A stretch of DNA of 38,574 nt from Funneliformis mosseae (GCA_910592005.1 CAJVPP010000246.1:1-38574), one strand, 5' to 3'; positions 1 through 11,890 are shown, counted from the first letter of the stretch. The notes: generated by a model from the letters alone, not told the origin. Numbers and translations are program-made.

Positions 1-690
1 AAGATTAGTTTGTGCTAGAATATTTCCATTCTCAGCAGCTATTTGATACCAATAAAAGGCCTTTTCTAAATTCTTTTTTGTTCCTACGCCATTCTCATAA
101 GAAATTGCAAGATCATTTTGAGCAACAGCATCATTATTTTTAGCAGCTTTTTGATACCAATAAAAGGCCTTTTCTAAATTTTTTTCTGTACCTTCACCAT
201 TCTCATAAGAAATTGCAAGATTTTTTTGAGCAATAGCGTTATTATTTTCAGCAGCTTTTTGACACCAATAAAAGGCCTTTTCTAAATTTTTTTCTGTTCC
301 TTCACCATTTGCATAAGACATAGCAAGATTATTTTGAGCAACAGCATCATTATTTTTAGCAGCTTTTTGATACCAATAAAAGGCCTTCTCTAGTTCCTTC
401 ACCATTCTCATAAGAAATTGCAAGATTATATTGTGCAGTTATATGATTATTTTCAGCAGCTTTTTGACACCAATAGAAGGCCTTCTCTAAATTTTTTTCT
501 GTTCCTTTACCATTTTTAAATGAAAATGCAAGATTATTTTGAGCAACAGCATCATTATTTTCAGCAGCCTTTTGATACCAATAAAAGGCCTTTTCTAAAT
601 GTTTTACTGTTCCTTCTCCATTATAATATAAATTTCCAAGATTAATTTGTGCGTCTACATTCTTGTTTTCCGCTGCTTTTTGAAAATAAT
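1..690 (-). repeat. 108-bp tandem array encoding Sel1 repeats
   Basis: The block containing accaataaaaggcc recurs at about 48, 156, 264, 372, 469 and 577. Spacing is exactly 108 except for one interval of 97. Each 108-bp unit codes for a 36-residue Sel1 repeat, and the units are almost identical in DNA, which points to recent duplication or gene conversion within the array. The short interval is the 11-bp deletion that breaks the reading frame. Confidence 0.9.
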
Positions 691-3132
691 TAAATGCTTT
701 CTTATAATTATTTTTTGTTGCAATTTCAAAGTAATTATTTTCAAAGAAATATTTAATTTCTTTTACTTTTATATTTATTATTAAATTATCCTTTTTTAAA
801 ATATCCTTCGCGATAATATTTCCATTTTCGGATGCTTTATTATACCAATATAAAGCTTTATTTTTATCTACTTCTGTCCCGATTCCATTAAAAAAGCAAT
901 TTCCAAGTTGATATTGAGCATCAGAAATTCTTTCTTCTGCTAATTTTTCATAAAATTTAAAAGCTTTACTAACATCTTTTTCAACACCTTTTCCTAGTCT
1001 AAAGCAATCTGCTAAATAACATTTTGCATTTATATTTCCATTACAGGCTGCTGTATAATACCAATAAACGGCTTTCTTTTTATTTTGCAGAGTTCCAATA
1101 CCATATTCATAGCAATATCCTAAATAAAATTGTCCAATTATACTTCCATTTTCTACAGAACTTTGATACCAATTAAATGACAGCTTGTTATCACACTCAA
1201 TTCCATATCCATTATAATAACACTTAGCGAGATAAACTTGTGAAATTGAATAATTTTCTTTTGCTGCTTTTAAAAATAAATCATATGCTTTAGCGCCATC
1301 ATTTTCATTTATACCAATATGATAATAATAAAATAATCCAAGAAACCAAACATATTGGAAGCTTTGCTGCTTTCTTAACCATTCTAAAATATTTTCTATT
1401 TGTTTTAACCTTGATAATTTTTGCTTAATAAAAAAGCCAATTTGATCAAAATTAATTCCTTCATTAAGATTTTTAATTACACGTTTAATTAAAATATCAA
1501 TAGTTATATTATTAATAAATATTGAGTCAATTGAATTTTTTGAAGATCTTTTAATAAAGATTGAACTTAATAATTTATCTTTAAAATCCAATGTGTTTGA
1601 TTGAAAAGTTTTTTGACTTACACCTGAATTTCTTTGACTATTATTACTATTATTATTAGCATCTTCAGATACTTCCAAATTCTCTAAATCATCATCTCTT
1701 GATTTCAAACTAGATTTATCTTCTATTGACGAATTAATTAATGAATTATTGTCCGATATACTTGGTTGAAAAGATATTCTGCTATGTAAACTTGAACTTT
1801 CATCAATATAATAATTAATATCTTCAGGAAATTCTAAATTCTCTAAATCATCATCTCGTTCTTTACTTGATATATAACTAGATGTACCGTTTCTCTGCAA
1901 ATCTACTTCTTCAATAAGTTTTGCATGAAATATTTCACAATGTTCAAGAGAAATAATTGTTTTAAGAGTTGAAACGATTTTTTGTATATCAGGACGTTCA
2001 TCAATTTCGTATTTCCAACATTCTAATTTAGTAAATAAGGATTAGAAAACATTGGCATTTATAAATGTAAAATGATAATTTGTATTAATTACCTTGATAT
2101 AGATTACTATATTCGGGTGGTGTTTCATTGATAATTTTTTCTCTCATTCCATTTAATATAGACAGAATTAAACATTCATCATAATTAACTCCTTTAAATG
2201 GTTGGTATCCACTTGAAATTTGCCACATCAAGTATCCTACACTATAGACATCGGATTTTTTATTTAATTTGTAATCCTTATTATTTCTATCTAAATTTTT
2301 TGGATCGATATAAGGTAATATACCAAATACTTTTGATGCATTTTTTGACTCTTCAATTTTTTTGGATATACCAAAATCTGCCAATTTAATAATTTTCTGA
2401 TTTACAAGTATATTATCAGCATGCTATCGTTTAAAGAACAAAATATTTAATTATTCAAAGTCGATAAAATAAATTAATAAATGATTTTTATAAAAAAAAT
2501 TAATTTTACCAGATCGCAATGAACAATATCACAATCGTGTATACATTCTACTGCACTTGCCAATTGTAAAGCTAGTTGATATTTGTCATTCCAATCAAGT
2601 TCACTGAAATGTTTATTTAAATAAGCATTTAGTGTACCGCTATCAGCATATTCTAAAACCAAAGAGTACTTGTTTATTTGATGGTCGGAGTTTGCTATTC
2701 GTAAAATAAAGAATATTTAATAATTTATTAAAATTCTTATGATGGTAAATTCCTAATATTTACCAGTTCCTTCCTTTGTGATACCATAAAATCGCAGAAT
2801 ATTTGGATGAAAATCAACCCTATTATGTAATTTTATCTATATAAAGAATTAATTTAATTTTATTATTCTTAATAAAACCTTTTAAATATTTATAAATTCT
2901 GTATCTCATTTACAACTTCTTTCAGAGTTATATTATCATTATTAAAAGATTTCAAAGCAAAATAGCGATCCGGATTTTTCCAATTAGCACGCACAACATT
3001 TCCAAATAAACCATTTCCTATTGGTTGTAAATTTTTGAAATCCGAATATTCATAATGACTGAGATATTCGTCAGAAATCGATTTTTCTAACCATTCGATA
3101 TAAACATTTGATTTTTCAAGGTTATTAGACAT
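1..3132 (-). CDS. TKL-like protein kinase with C-terminal Sel1 repeats; 3' end outside window, probably broken
   Basis: Five exons read on the minus strand: 3132-2905, 2836-2764, 2694-2510, 2423-2093 and 2022 to the left edge. The kinase domain has a glycine loop GNGLFGNV (residues 39-46), the ATP-binding Lys61 in ALKSF, helix-C Glu76, catalytic loop HCDLHADN (Asp161, Asn166; Cys instead of the usual Arg, so non-RD), DFG at 178-180, and a degenerate APE-like site (IDPKN). A low-complexity Ser/Asn/Asp linker with a duplicated RDDDLENLE motif follows, then about ten Sel1 repeats of the type [14 protein letters not shown]. Such proteins are expected to be cytosolic signalling or scaffold kinases; substrates are unknown. 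Introns 2-4 have GT-AG borders and restore frame. Two lesions are visible: intron 1 would have to start with AT (2904), and an 11-bp deletion at 392/393 shifts the Sel1 frame to a stop at 356, although the repeats continue in another frame to base 1. The start is the only ATG before the conserved region. Family assignment is firm; function as an intact gene is doubtful. Confidence 0.85.
2837..2904 (-). other. kinase intron 1 with missing GT donor
   Basis: The conserved family reading (VVNE followed by [12 protein letters not shown]) requires removal of 2904-2837. The 3' end is a normal TATATAG, but the intron begins ATACAG, where a single G at 2904 would give GTACAG. A canonical GTAAAT lies 9 nt upstream (2913) in the same phase. 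Its use would delete Val-Asn-Glu, including the helix-C glutamate that pairs with the ATP-binding lysine. Confidence 0.65.
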
Positions 3133-5076
3133 TTTTTTCCTTTATTTTATTTTTTTTTTTTATATGGGAGAGCGCTTTAAAAAAGGAATTTATATAACTA
3201 ATTTGAGTGTGTTGTGTGCTACGACTGGACTGTGATCAGTCAAGTGGACCAATAAAAATTTTGATCTCAAATTTAGATCATCCATATTGGTTCATATTTA
3301 TGCACAATTAAGCGCAACTAATATTTAATAGTCTGACCAATATCAAACAAAAATACAAAAAAAAAATTGCAAGATTGTTATTTCTGGTTGATTTGCTTTA
3401 AATCTTCGTTATTAACCTAGAAATAATTTATGTCGCAAGAAAATTTTTGAGGAAACAATCTTTTTATTCATTCTCTCATAAAAAATGTTAACGTAAAGGT
3501 AAAGATATATATCACTTTGTCATATTAATTCATATTAATAAAATTTATTACTACGGAATTGGTTTCATTAACATATATAATGATCTTTAATTAAATCATT
3601 AATGACTATTTTAGATTACTTTCAACATAGTTCGAAACAAAAGTCATGAAACTTTAATTATTTATTAAATTGTGCCGAAAAAGTTGTACACGAAAATAAA
3701 TAATTGAAATATGCATTTTATCATATAAGCAGCAAACACGCTAAAATAAATATAGTGAGCCGGTAAATAAATGTAAAATTGCATGATTAATTTTTACAGA
3801 TTACAATAACTTAAACTTACTTCTTTAAACAATTTAATGTTTATATTAAAACTAATCTTTTGTAAAAAAAAAAAGAATATTGGTCATGTTACTCAAATTA
3901 AAAATATATATAATGTTACACAAAATTAAGATGCAGATGCATTATTTATTTGATTTTTTCTCATTTTTTTTCTGAGTGAACTTTTATTTTTAAATGTAGA
4001 AATTAAATATAAAATACAATTTATTCACAAATACACATTAAAGATAGCAATTAGCACATAAAACGAAATAGCATTTTCTAAATTAGAAAATTAGAAAATA
4101 AAAAAATAATTCAAAAATAAAAAAATTTTTTTAATTATGTGTTTTAAACTGTGTAACGCACTAAATTCTCTTTCAATGCTAGAACTGCGACTCGTCAGTA
4201 TTTCAGAATCCGGAATCATACCCAAATACCCAAATACCCATTTATCATTTTATCATATATAACAAGTAATATCCGGACCGGGTAAAAATTTTTTTTTTAA
4301 AATTTAAACGCTTTTTATTATTAATTTTAATTGATGTAAAAAGCAAAAGCAAAGTGGACATTTTCGCTCCCAAATAAGACATTTAAGGCCCATATTAAGA
4401 GATTATACTACAATTTATTTATTACGATTTACTTGTGTAGTTAAGTATCACGATCAAAACATTTGATGAAGATACGAAGAAGTTTTGAAAGTTTAAATAA
4501 GAATTTTATTATTAAACTATCGAGTTATAATTCTATTCACAATCTGAAAAACTCTAAAAACTCTGTCGAAAATCAAGTTAAACTACAAAACTATTTATAC
4601 AAAACTTCTAATCTAACTTTACTATATACATAGATAGATAAGAATATAATAAAGAAAATAAATATAACGTTAAGGATCTACAAATTTAATACGTATATAA
4701 ATATTTTTTTTTTTTTCTCAGCACGATAGTCACGTGACTCAGGATATATTTAAGTATTTTATAAGCTGTTCTTTTCAAATTTTTAAACAAAAGCAATTAA
4801 TTAATTAATATACTGTTCAAAAAATTTTTTTTAGTTAGTTGAAGCTTTGTTTTATTCTATTATTAAATTTTAGTCCTAAATTCCTTTTATATAAGGATTG
4901 TAACTATGAAGTTAATTATTAATATAGAATTATCCACTAATGTTGATTTATATTTTGATTCTGATAGAAATAAATCTCATAATTAACTTTAAAAGAATAT
5001 ATAAAAGAGGTCGAATAACTTCTCCTACAGTAGAATAGAATTGCAAACGTGTGTAACGAACTATAATCTTTAAAAT
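3133..5076. other. intergenic, no gene seen
   Basis: This AT-rich spacer lies upstream of the kinase gene and has many stops in every frame. It includes homopolymer runs and a short repeat of the words acccaaat near 4218-4245. The first part presumably holds the kinase promoter, but no specific element can be assigned. Confidence 0.6.
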
Positions 5077-5292
5077 TTAATTATTTGCATAAGGTTGAAC
5101 GTTGTAATCTTTCTCTCGGATGGGAAGTGGTAAATCATTATCTCTCTTCTCATAAGAATTGACATTTTTTATGAGAACATAGTTAGCAAAGCGAGTGATA
5201 CATTGGTGGATCTTTACAAATGGAAACCTATCCATATATTTCTTTAATTTTAATTTTTTTTTTTTTTTTGAAAGTTTGTATTTATTCATATC
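5077..5292 (-). CDS. small unrecognised open frame, lysine-rich
   Basis: An open frame of about 71 codons from the first ATG (about 5292) to the stop at 5077. It contains a lysine-rich stretch produced by a poly-A run, then a segment with more ordinary composition around YMDRFPFVKIHQ and a PLPIREKDY tail. I recognise no family. The second half has codon usage that could be coding, so it may be a fragment or a 3' exon of a lost gene. It lies about 350 bp beyond the stop codon of the first BTB-TLDc gene. It is too short and too simple in sequence to be called a gene with confidence. Confidence 0.2.
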   Translation of the reverse strand, partial: DMNKYKLSKKKKKLKLKKYMDRFPFVKIHQCITRFANYVLIKNVNSYEKRDNDLPLPIREKDYNVQPYANN

Positions 5293-5316
5293 GACAGATT
5301 GGAAAGTTTGAGGCAA

Positions 5317-5645
5317 TTAATATTTAAGCTCAACTGTATATAGCTGATGGTTTACTAATGTAAAAGTTTATATTCGAAAGGATTTTTTTATCTTGTAACG
5401 AAAATGTTTAATGACATTATTATCAGATTCAATAGCGCCATATCATTCATTATTAATTCAGTTAATTTTTGTGAAATTACACAGTAACTCAAATTTCTAT
5501 GTAATAGAAATAAAATTGGAAAATTCATGCGAAGAATTGCACATGATGCTTTATTTTTATTATATTAAAATCAGCAATCGACATCATGACAAAGCTGAAT
5601 AATAACAAAAGAGAAAGTATAACGTTATTATTTTCATAAAATAAT
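5317..5645. other. spacer downstream of BTB-TLDc gene 1
   Basis: This AT-rich spacer follows the 3' end of the minus-strand BTB-TLDc gene. A plus-strand open stretch near 5411-5602 shows no family resemblance and looks like chance. No polyadenylation signal can be assigned with confidence. Confidence 0.5.
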
Positions 5646-7133
5646 CTATGAGATTACTTCAAAAAATTCAACTTTTGACGGACTGAAATTTGTAAGTTTT
5701 ACAACTTTGTCATTAACATCTTTATAACAAAAGTTCATATGATCATCAAAGTGGTTATAAAAAATTCTAGTCATTTTCATATTTCTAGTATCTTCATCGT
5801 TTTCTAAGGAAAAGATAAAGCAATCACCCTTAAAAAGGGATAATCCACTGTATTTAGACTTATTTGTTCTATATCCTCCATAAATTTTTGATGAATTAAG
5901 AAAACTGACAAGCAACAAAGTTGCTTGCTTAATACATAAATCATGAAAATGTTTGGCGTATAAGGAATTGTAACTATCAGCACGGAGAAGAAGTTTGAAC
6001 TCGTACTTCTTTTTCTTATATAAATAATCATTTTCACCATTTTCATCTATTACACCATCATGACCTTCGATCCAGTTAATAATTATAGGAATAAGTCTTG
6101 GCTTGATAATCTTCGATTCCATTTGTAATTTTCCAAATCGTGGAGATAAAATAATTGATTTTTGAATAGAACCTTTCATGTAGAATTCCAAAACTTTTTC
6201 ATAAAGATATTTGGAAAAAATTGGCTTATACTGACGAACTTTTTCAAAAAAATCCGCGGAATCAATACCTGAATATCTAATGAATGGGATAAATTTATCT
6301 AAGGTCTTCTTCAATGCTTCATAATCTTCGTCATCCCAATTAGTTTCATCATCTTTTAGATCAGGGGTTTGTTTGATACCCCATTTAATTAAATAATCCC
6401 AAAGAACTGTTTCTTCGATCTGCAGATCAACTCGTTTAAGCAAGACATAAAGAATATCTTTATCCAACGATAGAAAATCCATCGAGGTAATAAATGGTGA
6501 AGGATCTTCGCAAATAATTTCAATACAGTGATCCTGAAGTTGCTTACAGATAGCAATTTTAAAGGCTTTATGAATAACAACAGCGAGATTTTGTTTAATC
6601 CAGTCCGACCGTTGGTTAATTAAATAAACTTGAACGTGATTAATTAATCTCTTGAATTGTAATTCGTGAGACGCGTCTAAAAGTCTAAGAATTTCTGTTC
6701 CTGAAAGTTTGGTTAAATCCAAATTATCGGTATAAATATATCTTATTACAAAGGAACAAAAAAGGAAGTCAAACTTAGTTAATTAAATGAAAGTGATTTT
6801 ACAAAGTCATAAATCTCATATTGCATACTTGTGGATTAGGTCAAAAGTGGTAGGATTAATGTTTGGTTCCTTGATTAACAAAAATATATTATTCTTCTCG
6901 ACAGTATAAATTGGTGGTGGATTTTCGAAATAAGGTGAGCAAGCTCTTAGAACTGATAAATGAGCAGGAAATACTTTAGCATCTGGATTTTTTCCGACTT
7001 GAATCATTGCATTATGATTTCCAATATCTTTTAACGTTGATGAGAGTCTGATAATAATGCTTGAAGTCATTCTCTTATCCTTTAAAAAAATGGAAGTTGA
7101 ATTTATTACGTTCTTTTGAATATTGCGAAACAT
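5646..7133 (-). CDS. BTB-BACK-TLDc domain protein (copy 1)
   Basis: Two exons, 7133-6829 and 6741-5646, joined across an 87-nt intron (donor GTATGC, acceptor AATAAG), give 466 residues. The N-terminal third is a BTB/POZ domain, with MIQVGKNPDAKVFPAH leading into LRACSPYFEN and, across the splice, HKYIYTDNLDL. A BACK-like helical region follows (roughly 140-250, with CIEIICEDPSPFI and VLWDYLIKWG). From about 311 to the end there is a TLDc domain with IIKPRLIPIIINWI, KIYGGYRTN and KGDCFIFSLEND. BTB domains dimerise and often recruit Cul3 ubiquitin ligase; TLDc domains are linked to oxidative-stress protection and V-ATPase regulation. This domain order is a large family in Rhizophagus-type genomes. 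The ATG at 7133 adds 21 residues before a second in-frame ATG (7070) that better matches the usual short N terminus. The splice is inferred but restores conserved sequence exactly. Confidence 0.9.
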
Positions 7134-7840
7134 TTTGATGCTTTATAAAAAAGGAATCAAAGAACAAATTTCATAAAAAAGAAAAATTCGAAAAAATTGA
7201 TAATTTATGGCAATCATTTACTAAATAGAGTACGACACTTCTACAATATATCCGCCGGGAATCGGCGAATGATTCATAACCGTGATAAAAAGTTGATTAC
7301 GTTTCGTTTAAATAGATCATGTATTACAAAAATTAAACTAATAATCCATCTAATTGAGATAACAGTAGCAAATTCTTATAATAATTACAGTATTTATTTC
7401 CGGTAAATTTGTACTATGCGTTTTTAATTCATTTCTAACTATCGTTTGGATCATTTATTACGTTTCTAGTCAACACGTTTTCCTATTGCTAGACAAGCAT
7501 TCTCATAATTTCACTGTAGTTCCACTTTCGTTGTTAGGTATAAATATGAATTCCTATTGTTTTCGACTATAAATGTAGCGGAAACTTGATTCTGAGTGCA
7601 CAAATACAAATTTTCAATACACGTGCTGAATTCATCCTGATTCAAGATTTAATACCTCTTTTATATGATTGAAATATTGGTAACGTGCGTCAAAATAATT
7701 TCACAGACAATGAAATCTCTTTCACTGTTACAAAAGGAAATCATTTAAAAAATTCACTTAATAAAAGAAATGTGAAATCGACAAAATTTGGAATTTCGAG
7801 TTTTTCGCTGTAAAGAACTTTGGTGATCAAATTTTATTAA
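7134..7840. other. intergenic, upstream of BTB-TLDc gene 1
   Basis: No gene is seen. Short open stretches exist on the plus strand (7197-7406), but they lack any recognisable motif. The segment presumably includes the promoter of the minus-strand BTB-TLDc gene. Confidence 0.5.
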
Positions 7841-8800
7841 AAGTCATAAAGTAGAAAACCAAGTTTCTCATGGAAATGATGCAATAAATCTATTGAATCA
7901 TAGAAATGGTTCTTCACGAAATGGATCAGTCAATTGTTATCTTTATGGACATGTGGATCTCGTTAGTTGTCATTCTTTCCAAGTGAAAACAAGGACCTCA
8001 AAGATAGATCAAAATTGTTTAAAAATTCGTGAAAAATGTTAACTGAAACCATAAGTCCAAAGTATGCAGCAGCAGATCAAATTAGAATTTGACCAAGATA
8101 TTATTTTTTGTTGGAAATCAGATTACAATATACTTACATATTTTGGTGTAAGTTTGCCGGCAAAGCAGAGGTTTCGACAAGCATCAAAAGTGAAAACATG
8201 TCGAAACCGTTGAAACGTATAGTCAAACTCGTCGAATCCCATCGTAACCGACAGTTTTCGACGTTTTCAAAAATGGGATTAAGGTTATTCTCTGCAATCT
8301 TGATGTAGTGACATTCGATCAATTGTTTTACTCAACAAATATTTGCTAATACCTGAAGATTTCTAGATACCCATTTGTTATCATTTTTTCCGATACTTTG
8401 AAACAAAGGAGACTTATTAAGAAAGGTCGTCAAAAAATAATAAAATTTTGGAAGATGGAATTGTCCAGTAGCTGCATAAGTTGGATCTTTTTCAAGGTGA
8501 TGAGCATATTCATTTTTTATTCTTTCCTAACCATTATATATACAGGTTGTTGAATTGAAATTTCAATTGACCTTGCATTTCGTGTATATTCGCAATTATG
8601 CTTCTCATATGGAATCCTTTGCTAACGAAATTTTATCATTGGTTCTCTTAGATCAAAAACAACAAATGAAAACAGCACAAGTCTGTCGACTCCAATTCCC
8701 TTATAGCCACTTATTCTTCTCAGAAGATCGAATATTTGTTCTTTTTCCGACATATATTCATATGCTTAATGTCGATTTATAGATGATTCGAAAGCACGTC
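7840..8800 (+). pseudogene. decayed coding-like region, family not recognised
   Basis: Base composition here is less AT-rich than the surrounding spacer, and several short plus-strand open stretches have protein-like composition. They are about 7829-8041 (contains NHRNGSSRNGSVNCYLYG), 8108-8308 (contains PLKRIVKLVESHRNRQF) and 8555-8782 (contains QMKTAQVCRLQFPYSHLFF). They are interrupted by stops and frame changes, and I could not find splice sites that join them convincingly. This may be the relic of one multi-exon gene or an exon-poor stretch of a diverged gene. No function is proposed. Confidence 0.3.
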
Positions 8801-10860
8801 AGCGGTGTGAAAAGATTACCTATCCGAACTTGAACATTGTATATCATTTTGCATATAAGCCACAAATAATCATATATATTTAGTTTTTATAATTATAGGT
8901 TACCTTTACAGAAATATTGTTGAACGTTTCAACACTCACATTCCATCTCTTTTGATATTGATATCAACAGCAGCTATAATAATAATTCTTTTAAAAAGTG
9001 GTTTTTAAAAGTAATAATGAGATTGTTTCCAATATTGAAGCTGATAACTAAAAGCTGTGGAAATAGAATCAATAATGATAGGAAACCGGATTTTAAAAGT
9101 CCTGTTCTGAAGAATGATCAAATGAAGGTATAAAGAAGTTTGATTGAGATAAAGAAAACCTTCCAAATGTAAGATGTAATATTATTGTCAAATTGACATA
9201 TTAAAAATAAAAATCAGGAGAAACATTTGATCTTGCCAATGCAGATTTGACGATTAATCAAAATGTACTCTTACAATTAAGATGAGATTTCAACACAAAG
9301 TTTTTCAAACCAATTTTTGAGATCAAGGATATGTTTAAATAACAATGGGAAATGTGGTGAATGAAATTCTATGTTAAATTATAAAAATTTAAGCAAGTAA
9401 TTTTTTACGAATTTTTATCTTAATTTATATTAATAATTCAATAATAATGCACCTGTTATGATTGATTGTTATCAACTTGAGAATATAGTGTAGTATAATT
9501 CTCCTAAAGTAGATTTTGGTGTTTAAAAAGAGGAATTTTGTCACAATAGAGTGTGTTGTAAATGTTTATATTTACTCACAAGCATTTACTGAAAATTCAA
9601 TGAAGTTTCACAAATTAATTCTCATAATCTTATATCTTTTAGTAGTAAAGAAAATTCTGATGCAAGAACTACAAGTAATCATCAATGGTTTAAGAGTTTT
9701 ACCAATATTAGTTCTTTTATAATTTAGCTCGTATATAATATCTCCAAAAGCATTCAAAGTGGGCCTTTGCAAAACATCAAATAATTGAAAACTAATTACT
9801 TATTCAGACATCATTTTCTATGTCAGTACTATCAAAAGTTTGCAGGAATAAAGTTAGAGCAAAGCTTAATGTATAGTAATAGAAGGACATGACATTCCCT
9901 TTATAATTATTTATTTGCTATTAAAATCACATTATGATCATATGTCATTTACAAAATCTTATGATAAGAATTCTAACAAACAATTTAATAAAAGTTTTAA
10001 AAAAGTTTGTTATTTATTTTTTTTTATTTCTAAATTATAATACTTTATTTATTAACCCATTTAAATTATAAAAATATTAAAAATTTATAATAAAAAAAAA
10101 TAAGACATATCTTATTTTACTCTTGTTAAATTAAAATATTTATTTATATAAATAAATTTTTAAATATTTTTTTTGTGATTTTGAATAAATAAATATTTGC
10201 AGTTAGGATTCAAAGAGAAACAAATCAAAGTATAAGAATTCAATTATTTTATAAGAATAAGATATGTATAAATTTAATAAATACATTTTTAGAACTAAGG
10301 GTTCGTGTAATACAAAATAAAAATATGCATTTTAAATTGACAAAAATGCAAAATATGCAAATAAAAATTTATATAGTAAAAATATAAAAATTTCAATTTT
10401 ATTGATTATTATAAATATAAGAAATTTAACATTTTCTAAAAGTAAACTGCTTTTATCATCAAAAATTCTTTAATTATTGAGATTAATGCTATTCTTAATA
10501 AATTTGTAAGAATTCTTTTTTTATTCTTACAAATATTGATTTAAATCCAAAACACCCTTTACAAAATTTCTACAAAAATTGCTAATTCAGTTATTACATT
10601 TTCTAAACTAAATAGAATTTGATAATTAGAATCCTTCAAAAATCTCTTCAATACTGTATTTATTTTGTAAATAAAAATAGGATTTTTTAAATGGTAAAAA
10701 CAATATAAAGTCACAAAAATGATGAAAATACAGTGCATGTTATGCAAAATTATAGAAAATTTAAATTTGTTTTAATATCATTTAGAACTAATTAACATTC
10801 TTATTTGTAATAATATTAATAAAAGTTGATAAGCATTAAATAACATCTCTTATAAATTTG
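8801..10860. other. AT-rich intergenic region, no gene seen
   Basis: Long A/T runs and dense stops. Short open stretches at 9516-9722 (plus) and 10559-10747 (minus) are low in complexity and match nothing I know. From about 9,950 the sequence becomes markedly more AT-rich, resembling the repeat compartment at the right of the window. Confidence 0.5.
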
Positions 10861-10888
10861 AAATCTAAAATCATTAACAAATAGGAGC

Positions 10889-10933
10889 GTTGCTAGTAAA
10901 ATCAAATTATAGAAAATATGATTTACTGGCAAC
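10889..10933. repeat. inverted repeat able to form a stem-loop
   Basis: The left arm gttgctagtaaaatca (10889-10904) pairs with the right arm tgatttactggcaac (10919-10933), with one mismatch and one bulged base, across a 14-nt loop. It may be a small hairpin element or the relic of a miniature inverted-repeat element. No flanking duplication was confirmed. Confidence 0.55.
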
Positions 10934-10984
10934 ATTCTAAACATTGCATTTTTTTTAAAAAAACTAATGGCAGTTCAGATACCC

Positions 10985-11890
10985 TTTATTAATTTTGATT
11001 TCTTCTTCTTTATATTCTTCTTATTTCTTCTCTTAAAAAAAATTGTAAGAATAAGAGATATCATAGTAATAACAAATTTTTAAAATATCCTTATAATTTA
11101 TACTTATTCTGCTTGTTTAAGGGCTATAGATGTCCTATAAAAACTTTCTTAATATTATATCTCACTGATTTTTCTTATAGTATCTCTATATACTAATTTA
11201 CATGAAGTCAGCAAAGAAACATTAAGCAGAAGCTGCTGGTTGTTAGTATTATTAGAGTTAGAGATTGAAACTAGTTAAAGTATCTTCTACTTAATCATCA
11301 TATTATTTTTCCTAAAAAAAATTATTAGAATAAAATATAAAAGTAATAAAAATATTTTAAACATCTTTAAATGCATATTTGATTCTTTTTGCTTAAAGGT
11401 TACAATTTCTAGTTGTCTTCATTTTGAATATAAGTCATTAATTATTCTTTTGGCATTTTGATATGCTGATTCTATTTGAGTCAGCAAAGGCTTATATGCT
11501 AGAGATTACTAGTGTTGTTAGTATTAGAGATTAGAATGGTTAAAAAAATTCTTCTCTTTAGTTTTCTTATTTGTTATTTTTAAAAAAATTGCAAAAATAA
11601 AAGAAATAATAGTAATAACAAATTTTTGAAATACTCTTATAATGCATACTCAATTCTTCATGCTCAATGGCCACTTAGTCTAATTACCTTTATTCTAAAT
11701 GCAGGTTAATTCTTTTTTTTGCAACTTAATATGCTAATTCTATTTGAGTCATACTCTAGAGGATGCTGGTGCTATTACTGTTGATTATTACTTGTTACTG
11801 TCATTGTCATTGAGTAAGAAGTTGGAATCAGTTAAGATTTTCTTTAACCAGTTTCAATATCTAGTTGGTATTGTTATTATTGTTAGCAAA
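10985..11890. repeat. three diverged tandem copies of a ~270-bp unit
   Basis: Matching blocks recur in the same order. A run of A followed by attgtaagaataag or attgcaaaaataaaag falls at about 11031, 11314 and 11581. A block like tagtaataacaaatttttaaaat follows. Then comes a block around gctgattctatttgagtcag and a Gly/Val-like block with ttgttagtattagag. Intervals are about 283 and 267 bp. Copies are much diverged, so the array is old. No coding capacity is seen. Confidence 0.6.

Noticed and set aside
2837..2904. A U12-type AT-AC intron explaining the AT start
   Set aside because: The intron ends in AG, lacks the conserved U12 donor (ATATCC) and has no clear U12 branch site; loss of a GT donor is simpler.
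8134..8322. Minus-strand 62-codon frame opposite the 8.1-8.3 kb stretch
   Set aside because: It overlaps a plus-strand frame of similar length and neither strand gives a known motif, so I could not choose it as a gene.
9516..9722. Plus-strand 68-codon frame, hydrophobic
   Set aside because: Hydrophobic composition is explained by T-rich DNA; no start context, motif or neighbouring exon.
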